Below are positions 5,059 through 14,326 of a stretch of 20,038 nucleotides of DNA, piece after piece (the stretch's first letter is position 1; each line of letters starts with the position of its first letter). The notes under the pieces were generated by a model. That model was not told the DNA's origin and did no database searches. It saw only the letters and a program-made list of their open reading frames with translations. The translations under genes and the position numbers were made by a program. The stretch is from a virus: positions 1-20,038 of IMG/VR virus record IMGVR_UViG_3300021963_004406. One strand, 5' to 3'.

Positions 5059-6152
5059 TACAATATCACACACTCAACTAATTTTTCTTTGAATTCTTGG
5101 TTTGTTTCAAGAGCTATGCCAACAGGATTTAAGACTCCATAGATTGCTCTGCCATCAACACTAGCGATTACTGTTTGTCCTTTTTGAATTGGACCAATAA
5201 CTCTAACTGGAACTCGACCACGAAGAGCAATCGCTTGACCATCAGCATCTTTATTCATCAAGAATGCTGGCTTCTCAGAGATTACACCAACTGCGATTTG
5301 ACCTGGAGAATAAGAAGCTGTACACTCTGAATCAGTACTCAATGAAACCACCATGACAGTTCCAACTGGATATTCTTTATCGGTTGTATATTTTTCTGCT
5401 AAGTCGGCGTATCTAGCTGATGTTGCAACACCATTAAACACGTTTGCTGTTAAATTGCCTGAACTATCACGCGCTGCGATAGTAGAAGCTGTTGCAGCCG
5501 TAGCGCTGTTCATACCATCTAATAAGTCGGCATCAAGACCAGAACTTGCTCCATCATTACCAGAATGCCATGGAGTATAACCTAACGCAGCGACTACGTT
5601 AGCATTAGTTAGACTAAATTGACCATTCGTTGAATTGTAAGTAATATTACCATTAGTAGCAATACTAATTGCAGATCTTGCACGAGCGTTTGTGAAATAA
5701 AGGTTAGTACTGCCTTCTGCAGTAGCATCTGTAGTAAATGTTATGTTGGCAGAACCATTAAAAGAAGCGCCGTTGATCGTGCGAGCAGTTTGTAATGTTG
5801 TAGCGGTTGATGCATTGCCAGTAACGTTACCTGTTAAGTTACCAGTAACGTTTCCAGTAAGAGGACCGTTAAATTTAGTAGAAGTCATTTCTCCAGTAAC
5901 AGTTAAGTTACCAGCAGCAGTTAGTACAAGTTCGAATGTGTCTGCAGAATCTACGTTTACTTTGAATTCATTACCATCAGTAGAGATAACACCATCAAGA
6001 GGTGCTGCAGATCTTACTTCATTAATCGCTGCAACTACATTCGTTGCATCAGTTAATAATCCAGCCGTGTCTCCTACGAAGTCACCAATCTGATTAGTTT
6101 TTAGTCTCCACCCATTAAAGGTGTCGGTTAGATTTACGTTGATAGCTGCCAT
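5058..6152 (-). CDS. Tail-fibre-like protein with xTGN repeats (364 aa)
   Basis: Phage fibres and appendages recognise the host surface. Several motifs common in such proteins are visible: four tandem (L/V)TGN repeats (98-113), the segment STNLYFTNARARSAIS (148-163), ALGYTPWHSG (189-198), and GLDADLLDG (205-213). The C-terminal part (about 247-364) begins RYADLAEKY and looks like a separate folded domain of the sort ending many marine phage fibres; a trimerising or self-processing role is possible but not shown. The N-terminus (1-50) may attach to the baseplate. Start supported by GAGAGATATAA before the ATG. It follows the giant DUF4815-type protein and a small coiled-coil protein, as expected for peripheral baseplate or fibre parts. 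It is much shorter than long tail fibres, so a short fibre, spike or decoration is more likely. Confidence 0.8.
   Translation of the reverse strand: MAAINVNLTDTFNGWRLKTNQIGDFVGDTAGLLTDATNVVAAINEVRSAAPLDGVISTDGNEFKVNVDSADTFELVLTAAGNLTVTGEMTSTKFNGPLTGNVTGNLTGNVTGNASTATTLQTARTINGASFNGSANITFTTDATAEGSTNLYFTNARARSAISIATNGNITYNSTNGQFSLTNANVVAALGYTPWHSGNDGASSGLDADLLDGMNSATAATASTIAARDSSGNLTANVFNGVATSARYADLAEKYTTDKEYPVGTVMVVSLSTDSECTASYSPGQIAVGVISEKPAFLMNKDADGQAIALRGRVPVRVIGPIQKGQTVIASVDGRAIYGVLNPVGIALETNQEFKEKLVECVIL
5814..5861 (-). repeat. Four 12-base tandem repeats encoding (L/V)TGN
   Basis: Four consecutive imperfect 12-mers encode LTGN, VTGN, LTGN, VTGN in the fibre-like protein. Such repeats make regular beta turns and are prone to copy-number change by slippage or recombination. 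Confidence 0.8.
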
Positions 6153-6162
6153 TTATATCTCT

Positions 6163-6384
6163 CTATTTTTGAATGTTAGCAAGAATAGTAACTAACATGC
6201 TTTTAATTTCACTTACTTCTTTTTTGATATCGTTGATATCAGTAGTATTCTTTTCAACTTGTTGTTGTGCATTAATTAGTCTTTGTCTATTTTGCAAATA
6301 CTTATTATATGAAATGTCATCTTTATTTATTACAACTTTTGAAACGGGGTCTCGATATAACCCTGTTTCATTTTCTACTTTCAT
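6163..6384 (-). CDS. Small coiled-coil protein (73 aa, start uncertain)
   Basis: The N-terminal part (from ATG 6384: MKVENETGLYRD, then VVINKDD) resembles small proteins encoded among the structural genes of other T4-like phages (from memory). The C-terminal half has heptad-like spacing of Ile, Val and Leu (from about QQQVEKN to the end), suggesting a short multimeric coiled coil. Start choice is difficult. The ATG at 6384 begins the family-like segment but lacks a clear ribosome site. A GTG at 6405 has AAGG about 10 bases upstream. A TTG at 6411 has it too close. The last two starts overlap the end of the 2133-residue gene. Role unknown; position suggests a minor virion component or assembly factor. 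Confidence 0.65.
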   Translation of the reverse strand: MKVENETGLYRDPVSKVVINKDDISYNKYLQNRQRLINAQQQVEKNTTDINDIKKEVSEIKSMLVTILANIQK

Positions 6385-6397
6385 CAAAACTTTTTCA

Positions 6398-9300
6398 CTA
6401 AGCACAGGCAATTACCCTTAGATCTTTAACTCTAGGTACTTGAGCAGAATTACCAGTCTTGAATACTATCTTAACTACGACTGCATCGAATGCAGGTAAG
6501 TTTTCTAATTCATAAGCAACATCAGTAAATGTATTGCGATTAGATGTCTTAATTAAGTTGGCTGTAGGAGTAGCTTTTACAAAGTTAAACTTGGTAATAT
6601 CAGTAGTTGAACCAGCAGGTAATAGCTTGTAATAAACTTCTATGTCTGAACCAGTCACTGCTGGAATGTTAGCTCCAAACATGATCTTCAAGAATGTAGA
6701 AGAATTTGCTAAGTTAACAACGCGTGTAACATATTTAGATTCAGAAGATCCACCTGTTGGAGCGATCTCACTAACATAGTTATCCAATAAGGTAATAGTA
6801 GTAGTGGTTGCAGCTTGAGTTGTGAATGTGTGGTCACAAGTAATAGTAGAACCATCAGAAGCCACAGCTGTCACTAATATTGGATCAGTAGTATTATTCG
6901 TTGAAGATCCAGTTCCGGTTATTTCAATGTACTTACCGACAGCAATACCTGTCGCATCACTTCTTAAGCTACCAGTGTTCGCAATGCTGATAGTACTTCC
7001 TGAGTATGACACGTTATTTCCAGCAGTCGTCAATACTACTTTATAATCTAAATCATCATTATTTTTAGTTGAATATGTGTACGTATCAATCTTATTAGAA
7101 ATTGTTGTCAATGACATGCGTGAAGTATCAATAACTGGAGACAAGTTTTCATTCTCAGATGTTAATCTTGCAGTTACGACTAATGATTTGTTACCAGATA
7201 AAGCTGATAAGTTTTCATTAGTCTGTGAAGCTACGATATTCTTATTGTCAAAATATGTAGTTACGTTAGGTATCAATGAAGTTTCTGCAGAAGCTGCGCT
7301 ATATGATTCATTGATTGGTGTCATACCAAATGCTAATGTGGTCTCTGAGAATACTTGAGACTGCGCGATAAAGTTGACAGCATCGTATCCAACGTTAACT
7401 GTTGCAATTACATTTTCTCCACCAACAAAACCACTGTTAGTAGCATTAGTTCCAACATCGATTACGAATGAATCGATCTCACTATCTACGACCGTGAACG
7501 TTCCATTTAAACCAGTAGATGCTGTAGTAACTATACCGTTATATGTTCCTGCAGCCACGTTAGAGATGATGACTGATGAGTTGTTTGGCATAGCATGATT
7601 TTTAGCAAACACGCGTACTTTGTCTGTCCCGCTCTTAGTTTGGAAGGGATCAGTCTCTAATATGATTGGAGGAAGCGGTTCATTATTGAATTCGATTACA
7701 GGATATTTTGTAATATCGAATACAGCTGAACGAATCGTGAACTTTAGATCCTGTTCTTGGTTTGCTGTCCACGTAGAAGCATTTTGTGATTTAAATAAAA
7801 CACCAGCATAAGGTTGTTCAGATATGAAACGATCTGTATTAATTGCTTTTTCGCCAAGTTGTGCAATCCAAACTCTATATTGATTTGAATCAGATAATAA
7901 TACAATACAGTATTCTGTCAAATCTTGCAAGAATACTGGAGACTCGAACCTAAAAGTAGTAGGTTCAGATCCAATGTTTGGATCAATAGTAACCTTATCT
8001 GGAGTTAATGTAACTCTTGAGAATGGCAACACCCGTTGACCTGGATATCCATTTACAACTTCACGAATTTGAAGAGTTACTGGAATGCCAATATCCTTTG
8101 TTGCAAAGAATACGTCTACACTGGTAATAAATGCACCACCGGTGGATTGTACTAAGAATGTTTGAGCCAATGGATCATACCATCCGCTATCACGAGTTAA
8201 ACGTTCATCTGAATAAACTTCAGTAGTTTGAGATTCAGAAACTTGTTGAGTTGCAACCTCTGCATTTCTAACAGCATTGATAGTTTTTTGTCTAGTCTCA
8301 AGTATACCTTGTGCACGATATTGACCACGACCTTGTGTAGTGAAGTCTAAAGATCCTGTAGTACTATCAGTTAGTTTAAATTCTCTAACACCAGTTCTAA
8401 AACGAATTGAATCAGTATTTGGGATCTTAAATACACCAGCAACTGAACCGTTGAAGTTTGTTATAATATCATCAGCTTCTGTAGCTACTACTACGCTTCC
8501 ATTAACTTCATATTCTGTTCCAGAAATAGAACCTCTTATGATATCTCCATCTTGGAAAGAACCTTTGATGTTCATTATGTAAACAGCTTCAGCGCCAGTA
8601 TCAGTTGTTCTTTCAACCAATACTGCTATACCAGTTCCTGGAGAAACTGCTTGAGTATTATATGTTGTAGCACCGCGTTGTTTAACAAAAACGACATCGC
8701 CTTTATTATATGAAACTTCTGCTTTACCGTCTACTTGTCTAGCAAATTCTTCTGCTGCACCACCAACGTTGGTTTCAGTATTGAATTGATCTGTAGTTCC
8801 AGCAGTAAGTGTTAAATTCACCTTTGTCGCTGGAGTTACAAATAAAGATATATCAGTATCATCAAAGAATGGGAATAGTTTTGTATTTGGTTTTAAACCT
8901 TTACAAACAAAGAGTAAATCGCGGGATCTGATATATGGAATTAGAGCTGACTGCAATACTCTATCTTCGAGTACTTGATAATCGATTCTTGGTGTAACAG
9001 ATGTTTGAATACCAGTACGAGATTGACCAACGGTTGTAGCTTGAGTTTGGAATGTAAGAACGCGAGCACCCGCAGCATCATTACCAAAGCTAGTAGCATC
9101 ACCACCGATAGCTTGCAATTCTGCTTGAGTGAATGTACGACGATCTGACCAACGCGCAGCTCCAAGACCATAATCTCGACTATCGAATCCACGTGTTACA
9201 ACTAAACGATCGATATTTCGTGTTTGACCAACCCAGTTAGTTTCCCATGCACCCCAAACTGTACCTAATGCACCAGTTGCTTCAAGCGCAGTTTGTACAG

Positions 9301-12300
9301 CTGTAAAGTTACCTTCAAGATTATTTACAATATCTGGTCTACGATCAACTTCAAACCATTCGTCTGAAGGAGGATTTAAAGACATACTTCCTAAGAAAGT
9401 AAAGATAGCAAATGGGTTTACATTTTCTGTGCGAGATGCAAACTGTTGTTTAACTAATTCTCTCTCTGTATATGGTAATGTAATGATATCACCGGTTAAT
9501 GCATAACCATCAGCATCACGAGCTATGTCAGATTGATTTGTTTCTAATAAATTAACGTTATCCATTGTATAGAATGGTCGTAACTCTTGTAATGTCATAT
9601 CAATAGCACAACGATAATCTACTGAGCCCGTATCTCCAAGGTCAGAACCTTTAAAGCTATCAACAATGAAACCATTTTTGAAACGATCTAAGCCTAATTC
9701 ATCTTGAATGGTCAATGACTTGGTTTCTTGTTCCAACAGTGATAAAGCTGTGTAGTATTCTAGATTTTCGATGCGCTTATCAAGTTTACCAATATCTCGC
9801 ATGGTATATCGTTTAGTATCGACAGTTTCTATTTGAATAGAACCCTGTGATGGGAATAGCGTGTAAGCTGATATGTGCAACTTAGCAATTAGCATGCCTA
9901 AGTTTGGATCTTTCGGTTCTTCTGGTGATAGGCTTGCTACTCCATCGACGGAGAAGAATGAACCATCTATGTTTAATGCTAATTTGTCTGAACGTGGCAA
10001 GTAATATGAATAACTTGCAGAAGTTTCGAAACCAATTTTAGGAATTTCAGTTTGTGAAGCACCAGTGCCAGAGAATAATACACCAGCATCTCCTATACGA
10101 GGACGGAAATCCATAACGTCAGATAAAGCTACTACACCAGTTGAAGAGATATAGTATGGGATCTTATTGTATGGAACTTCTCCGCTGTAGGAGTTAACTG
10201 TAAAATAGTCACCAGCTGTACCAATACTATGATCAAAATAATCAAATATGACACGAACAGCTCCACTTGGAACTGGATAACCTTCTTTACGCGTGATAGT
10301 AGCAACATCGTAGTGAGTATCGCGTTGACCATTATCAAATGTAAACCAAGATGTGATATCAGTAGTAGTTGCTGGATTTGATGACGCAGCAGTAAAATCT
10401 TCTGCCATTCGTATAGTAACTATTCTATAACCGTCAGCTTTGCCTAATGACAGTGTTAATGGCGTTACAGATGCAAGAGTTGTAAAATCCGCTGTTGCAT
10501 TATCGATTAACGTCTTTTTCTTTTCCTGGGCTGGAGAACCAGCTTTACGAACAGGAGCTAGTAAGCTGTATGCTTTACTTGCTGTTAATCCACTAACTAA
10601 TACATCAACTCCGTTGTTTTGAAGTGTTATACCAGTTGGGGATTCAATTGTACCATCTGTTCTATTAACTAAGATATAGTCTGTAGTGGTTGCCGCAGGA
10701 TTGAATTCAGAACCACTAGTAGTAGGACTTGTTGCAGAACCTACCGAGAATGTCAACGAAGTTTGACCTGCACCAGTTGATGCATCAAAACGTTGCGTTG
10801 TAGTATATGTGGTTGCCTGTTCATTATCACCAGTGCCTCCACGTGTATTTCTAATAAATGAATATGCAAGCGGGAATAATAATGGTAAACCACCAGGTTC
10901 ATTGATCTCAGCACCAACTCTAGAATAAACTGCACCTGATACAGTACCGCTAAATGCTGAATCGATGGTGAGTGTATCATTATCAGTGATTGCTGTAACT
11001 CTACGGAATTCATATGTTGAAGAAGAGTTAATAGTTCTAATGTAATCACCAACTTTTAATTGTGTAGTGAATGCAGTTCCAGAAGAACCTGTGATAGTAG
11101 TAGTTGAAGCAGATATAAAACCTGAAAGGGTGGTATACTTACCATAAACATCGGCTGCAATATTGGTCTTTGTTGTACCGCTATCATAGAAAATTTGTTT
11201 TACATCACGATCGAATGTGTATCCGCTCTCCATCTTAACATCGAAGATGTATGCTTTATAAACACCGGTTGAAGTTCCTGGAGTACCTGAATGGAATTCC
11301 CATCCACGAAGTCTAGCTGTACCAACTTTAGTTCCTGAACCAGCAGTTTGTGGATTAGAACTCGGAGTTAATCGATTATGTAGATCTACTAATGGAAAGG
11401 TTGAACAATCTGGTAATCCTAAAACGTTTGAAACATAAACATAATTACCGTATGATACAGGAATCGCATCATTTGATATACGATCAAATGTTCTGGCTTT
11501 AGGTACTTTCACGTATTCAGTAGCGATCTTTTCGATCTCATAGCCTTGAACGTATGCTTTTCCAGGCTCAATAGCAACTGCTACAGCTGTCTCATCTCCG
11601 CCTTTTTCTGGAGTTAAGTATCCTCTATTAAATGGAGGATTTGTTGTGTAGTTCCAGTCAATGATACCATCATTTAAATTCTGATATGGATCAGTAGCAT
11701 CAAACAGTGTTGACGGTTCAACAGCTCCAGATAAACCGCTCTTAAGAGCTACAAAATAATTACCGCCAGATGTAACTATATCACCAAGCTGATAAGTTGT
11801 ACCTGGTCCACTCCATGCGCCTCTATCGTTGTTACGATGTTCACGAACTGCAACCTTAAATGGGGAAACTGTATAATGACCAGATTCATCAAATGTTCTC
11901 CTAGCTAGTGTCTTAGCTAAGATTGAATAATCTGTCTCTGTAACTCTAGATTGTAATACACCGTCAGTAATTCTAATGAGTTCAATAAATGTGTCGTCGA
12001 GTGTTGAATCGGGAGCTAATTTAGCTAATGTTAAAATAATTTGATAGCGATGTGCACCAGGAGCATTTTGATTTGGAACGCCGTTAGCGTTATCAGCTAG
12101 AGTACTATCATCATTTGAATCAACAATATTTTCATCAACATCTAAACCAATCCTATAACTTGGTGTATTACTATACTTAGAAATTACTAGGGTTTGATCT
12201 GTAACAAGGGTAAACTGACCTTTTACAAAATAGATGCCTTTTTGAATAGATGCGATGGTACCTTTACCAAGAACACCAGTACCAGATTTGATCTGTACAG

Positions 12301-12799
12301 TTCTTTCTACCAATGATGTAGTAGTAGTTGCGTCTGCGACTAATAACTCACCCGCAACGAATGTTTTTGTCTCTTTATCATCGCCTGAAGATGTATATCT
12401 GACAAATAAAGTTATAGCATCTGTTATTAATGGATTGTCTTCGTTGGGTTCTTCAAGAGTTACAGTCGTAACTTTAGCAGTAACTCCAGAAGTTTGACCA
12501 GTTATTGTAGAACCGATCAATTCATTGGCTATCGTGTTAATGTCTATGCCATTGGTCTCATTCTCAATCTTTATGTAAGTTATGTTTGTATCGACAGAAG
12601 ATTGACCAGGAATGACCATCGCACCTTCTTTGAACAAGTGCAAACCTACACGCTCTACTTGAGTTTGTAAGTATGTTTGAAGTTGATTTAACTCTCTTAC
12701 TTGTAAAGAAACAGCAGGTCTAAATAATACGCGAAGGTATCTTTTTGCCTCATCATAATCATCATAATATGGTGCTTGAGAAAAGATCTTTAATGACAT
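6398..12799 (-). CDS. Giant DUF4815-type virion structural protein (2133 aa)
   Basis: The N-terminus has a pattern typical of phage DUF4815 structural proteins: an aromatic start with YYDDYDE, then FRPAVSLQVRELNQLQ (about 27-42) and GLHLFKEGAMVIPGQ (about 52-66). Further along there is a carbohydrate-binding-like module around residues 327-380 (GAWSG, YQLGDIV, NYFVALKSG, ending at a Trp), then a long run of beta-rich and Ser/Thr/Gly-rich segments. The C-terminus ends in a domain with VPRVKDLRVIAC, like the end of homologous marine phage proteins (from memory). It is probably a peripheral baseplate or appendage protein, in the place T4 uses for gp9-gp12. TAAGG before the ATG supports the start. 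TATAATTC overlaps the end of gene 8 upstream but is only 6 of 8 to the late element. The frame is open throughout. Confidence 0.85.
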   Translation of the reverse strand: MSLKIFSQAPYYDDYDEAKRYLRVLFRPAVSLQVRELNQLQTYLQTQVERVGLHLFKEGAMVIPGQSSVDTNITYIKIENETNGIDINTIANELIGSTITGQTSGVTAKVTTVTLEEPNEDNPLITDAITLFVRYTSSGDDKETKTFVAGELLVADATTTTSLVERTVQIKSGTGVLGKGTIASIQKGIYFVKGQFTLVTDQTLVISKYSNTPSYRIGLDVDENIVDSNDDSTLADNANGVPNQNAPGAHRYQIILTLAKLAPDSTLDDTFIELIRITDGVLQSRVTETDYSILAKTLARRTFDESGHYTVSPFKVAVREHRNNDRGAWSGPGTTYQLGDIVTSGGNYFVALKSGLSGAVEPSTLFDATDPYQNLNDGIIDWNYTTNPPFNRGYLTPEKGGDETAVAVAIEPGKAYVQGYEIEKIATEYVKVPKARTFDRISNDAIPVSYGNYVYVSNVLGLPDCSTFPLVDLHNRLTPSSNPQTAGSGTKVGTARLRGWEFHSGTPGTSTGVYKAYIFDVKMESGYTFDRDVKQIFYDSGTTKTNIAADVYGKYTTLSGFISASTTTITGSSGTAFTTQLKVGDYIRTINSSSTYEFRRVTAITDNDTLTIDSAFSGTVSGAVYSRVGAEINEPGGLPLLFPLAYSFIRNTRGGTGDNEQATTYTTTQRFDASTGAGQTSLTFSVGSATSPTTSGSEFNPAATTTDYILVNRTDGTIESPTGITLQNNGVDVLVSGLTASKAYSLLAPVRKAGSPAQEKKKTLIDNATADFTTLASVTPLTLSLGKADGYRIVTIRMAEDFTAASSNPATTTDITSWFTFDNGQRDTHYDVATITRKEGYPVPSGAVRVIFDYFDHSIGTAGDYFTVNSYSGEVPYNKIPYYISSTGVVALSDVMDFRPRIGDAGVLFSGTGASQTEIPKIGFETSASYSYYLPRSDKLALNIDGSFFSVDGVASLSPEEPKDPNLGMLIAKLHISAYTLFPSQGSIQIETVDTKRYTMRDIGKLDKRIENLEYYTALSLLEQETKSLTIQDELGLDRFKNGFIVDSFKGSDLGDTGSVDYRCAIDMTLQELRPFYTMDNVNLLETNQSDIARDADGYALTGDIITLPYTERELVKQQFASRTENVNPFAIFTFLGSMSLNPPSDEWFEVDRRPDIVNNLEGNFTAVQTALEATGALGTVWGAWETNWVGQTRNIDRLVVTRGFDSRDYGLGAARWSDRRTFTQAELQAIGGDATSFGNDAAGARVLTFQTQATTVGQSRTGIQTSVTPRIDYQVLEDRVLQSALIPYIRSRDLLFVCKGLKPNTKLFPFFDDTDISLFVTPATKVNLTLTAGTTDQFNTETNVGGAAEEFARQVDGKAEVSYNKGDVVFVKQRGATTYNTQAVSPGTGIAVLVERTTDTGAEAVYIMNIKGSFQDGDIIRGSISGTEYEVNGSVVVATEADDIITNFNGSVAGVFKIPNTDSIRFRTGVREFKLTDSTTGSLDFTTQGRGQYRAQGILETRQKTINAVRNAEVATQQVSESQTTEVYSDERLTRDSGWYDPLAQTFLVQSTGGAFITSVDVFFATKDIGIPVTLQIREVVNGYPGQRVLPFSRVTLTPDKVTIDPNIGSEPTTFRFESPVFLQDLTEYCIVLLSDSNQYRVWIAQLGEKAINTDRFISEQPYAGVLFKSQNASTWTANQEQDLKFTIRSAVFDITKYPVIEFNNEPLPPIILETDPFQTKSGTDKVRVFAKNHAMPNNSSVIISNVAAGTYNGIVTTASTGLNGTFTVVDSEIDSFVIDVGTNATNSGFVGGENVIATVNVGYDAVNFIAQSQVFSETTLAFGMTPINESYSAASAETSLIPNVTTYFDNKNIVASQTNENLSALSGNKSLVVTARLTSENENLSPVIDTSRMSLTTISNKIDTYTYSTKNNDDLDYKVVLTTAGNNVSYSGSTISIANTGSLRSDATGIAVGKYIEITGTGSSTNNTTDPILVTAVASDGSTITCDHTFTTQAATTTTITLLDNYVSEIAPTGGSSESKYVTRVVNLANSSTFLKIMFGANIPAVTGSDIEVYYKLLPAGSTTDITKFNFVKATPTANLIKTSNRNTFTDVAYELENLPAFDAVVVKIVFKTGNSAQVPRVKDLRVIACA

Positions 12800-12821
12800 A
12801 TTTTAAAAGCCTTAAATTGAA

Positions 12822-14288
12822 TTATAGTTCTAATACTAACTTGATATCTTCTGTTTGATTTATGTTTCTATTTACAGGCGATAAATTTTCAAGATATACT
12901 AATTTGCCAGACATTGGCACATATTCTGGTGCAATTATTGAAGCGATGGTTGCAGTAGCACCACCAATAGTAATAGCTTCGCCCTCTTCAAAACTTGTAA
13001 ATCCAGTCGTCGAGTTTTGATGAAACTTTATTAAATTATCTGTTGTATCTACGCTGTCTACATAACCAATCGCTCCACTAGTATCTCCTATAACTTGTTG
13101 ATCTGCTGTAAGAGTGCCAGACAATCCTGTATATTCAATTGTAGTAAGAGCATTTAATGTTGCTGCAGAAGCCACGCTCGGGCCCGTCCACTTTGCAGAG
13201 TCTACTGCAAATGTTGTATCCGATGTGTGAGCTGTATCACATACGTATGCATAGTTGTTATAATAAACAACATCACCGACAATATATGCTGTACTTGCTG
13301 CCCAATTACCCAACAAACGTACTGCAGTTGCGTCAACCTCATGTGGATTTGCAATTAAACAAATTTGTCTATAATCGTTGTCAACCAAGAAATCTCCAGA
13401 ACCTTCAGCTGCAACAAGGTTAACGTCAATGATAACATAGAAACCGCCTAACTCTGAAACTGGATCTGAACCATGACCTCCCTTTGGAGAGATGATAGCT
13501 CTTGCTGTTGCAGGAGTAGTAGGAGTTCCACCACTAAAACTTACGGTTGCAGTCGTGTATCCACTACCAACTCTTGCTGAGTTCATTATAATTTCTGTAA
13601 CAACTCCACCTGTGAGAGTAACGTCTGCTGCAATCACAGAAGCTCCAATTCCATCACCAGTAATTGTAACCGTTGGTTTAGATGTATATCCAGAACCTCC
13701 GCTTGTTATTTTAATCCTTTGGATAGCTCCAGGAAGAGCAGCTTCTTGAACATCCCATTGAACTGAATCATCATCAGCTTCTAATTTTTTAACTGCAATA
13801 AATGAAGAGGTATTAAACTTAGCAACGTCTGCACCAGATAGTGTGTACATGTATTTCCATTGATAACCGTCTGCTAATACTGATCCCATGGAAGTTGGTG
13901 TACCAGTTGGCTTGATTGAAGAACCTGAAGTTCCTGCTTTAATACACTTATAGACGTTCAACTCGTCAGTCACGACATAATATTGTTTTGTGCTCAAAGC
14001 ACTATCTTGATCATCATACTCTGAATATGTTGAACCAGAAATCCAATTATAACGAGGGATAGCACGAGATATATTTGTAGTAGCTAATTTTTTTAGCGCC
14101 AATAAATTTCTTTGTGCATCAAATTCGGTCGATTGAACATCGGTCGGCGTTGGAGGAGATGATTCAGAAGACCAAGAAAATGCTCGGCCTATACCAAGAT
14201 AGTAAACATCATCGAGTTCTCCAGCTAAACCTTGAACCAAGGTATTAGCGTTTTGATAACGAAATTTAGTAGTAATAATAGCAGACAT
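12822..14288 (-). CDS. 8: Baseplate wedge protein gp8 (488 aa, enlarged)
   Basis: T4 gp8 is a dimeric wedge component. The family match is clear at both ends. The N-terminus has TTKFRYQNA, then YYLGIGRAFSWSS and PPTPTDV, and IPRYNW; T4 gp8 has TSKFRTEK, FGRSEPWSS, PYPTD and IPRRDW. Near the C-terminus are YRQICLIANPHE and KLVYLENLSPV followed by INQTEDIKLVL, matching FRQISIITNPLE and MIYMENRPP...DQTEEINIL. T4 gp8 has 334 residues, so about 150 are added here: a Gly-rich stretch with two SGYT beta-like repeats (about 196-255), a carbohydrate-binding-like module ending in Trp (about 326-367), and a further Thr-rich beta segment before the C-terminus. A perfect late element lies just upstream and AAGGAT precedes the ATG. 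Confidence 0.92.
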   Translation of the reverse strand: MSAIITTKFRYQNANTLVQGLAGELDDVYYLGIGRAFSWSSESSPPTPTDVQSTEFDAQRNLLALKKLATTNISRAIPRYNWISGSTYSEYDDQDSALSTKQYYVVTDELNVYKCIKAGTSGSSIKPTGTPTSMGSVLADGYQWKYMYTLSGADVAKFNTSSFIAVKKLEADDDSVQWDVQEAALPGAIQRIKITSGGSGYTSKPTVTITGDGIGASVIAADVTLTGGVVTEIIMNSARVGSGYTTATVSFSGGTPTTPATARAIISPKGGHGSDPVSELGGFYVIIDVNLVAAEGSGDFLVDNDYRQICLIANPHEVDATAVRLLGNWAASTAYIVGDVVYYNNYAYVCDTAHTSDTTFAVDSAKWTGPSVASAATLNALTTIEYTGLSGTLTADQQVIGDTSGAIGYVDSVDTTDNLIKFHQNSTTGFTSFEEGEAITIGGATATIASIIAPEYVPMSGKLVYLENLSPVNRNINQTEDIKLVLEL

Positions 14289-14318
14289 GGTTTTTAAAAT
14301 CCTTAGGAATATATGGTC

Positions 14319-14326
14319 TATTTATA
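14319..14326 (-). promoter_or_regulatory. T4-type late promoter element TATAAATA before gene 8
   Basis: An exact TATAAATA reads on the minus strand in the 38-base gap between the gp7-position gene and gene 8, directly after the upstream TGA stop. A transcript starting 6-7 bases downstream would have a leader of about 24 bases containing the AAGGAT ribosome site. T4-like late promoters use this element with a phage sigma-like factor and sliding clamp. The intergenic position makes it the best-supported promoter in the window. Confidence 0.7.
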
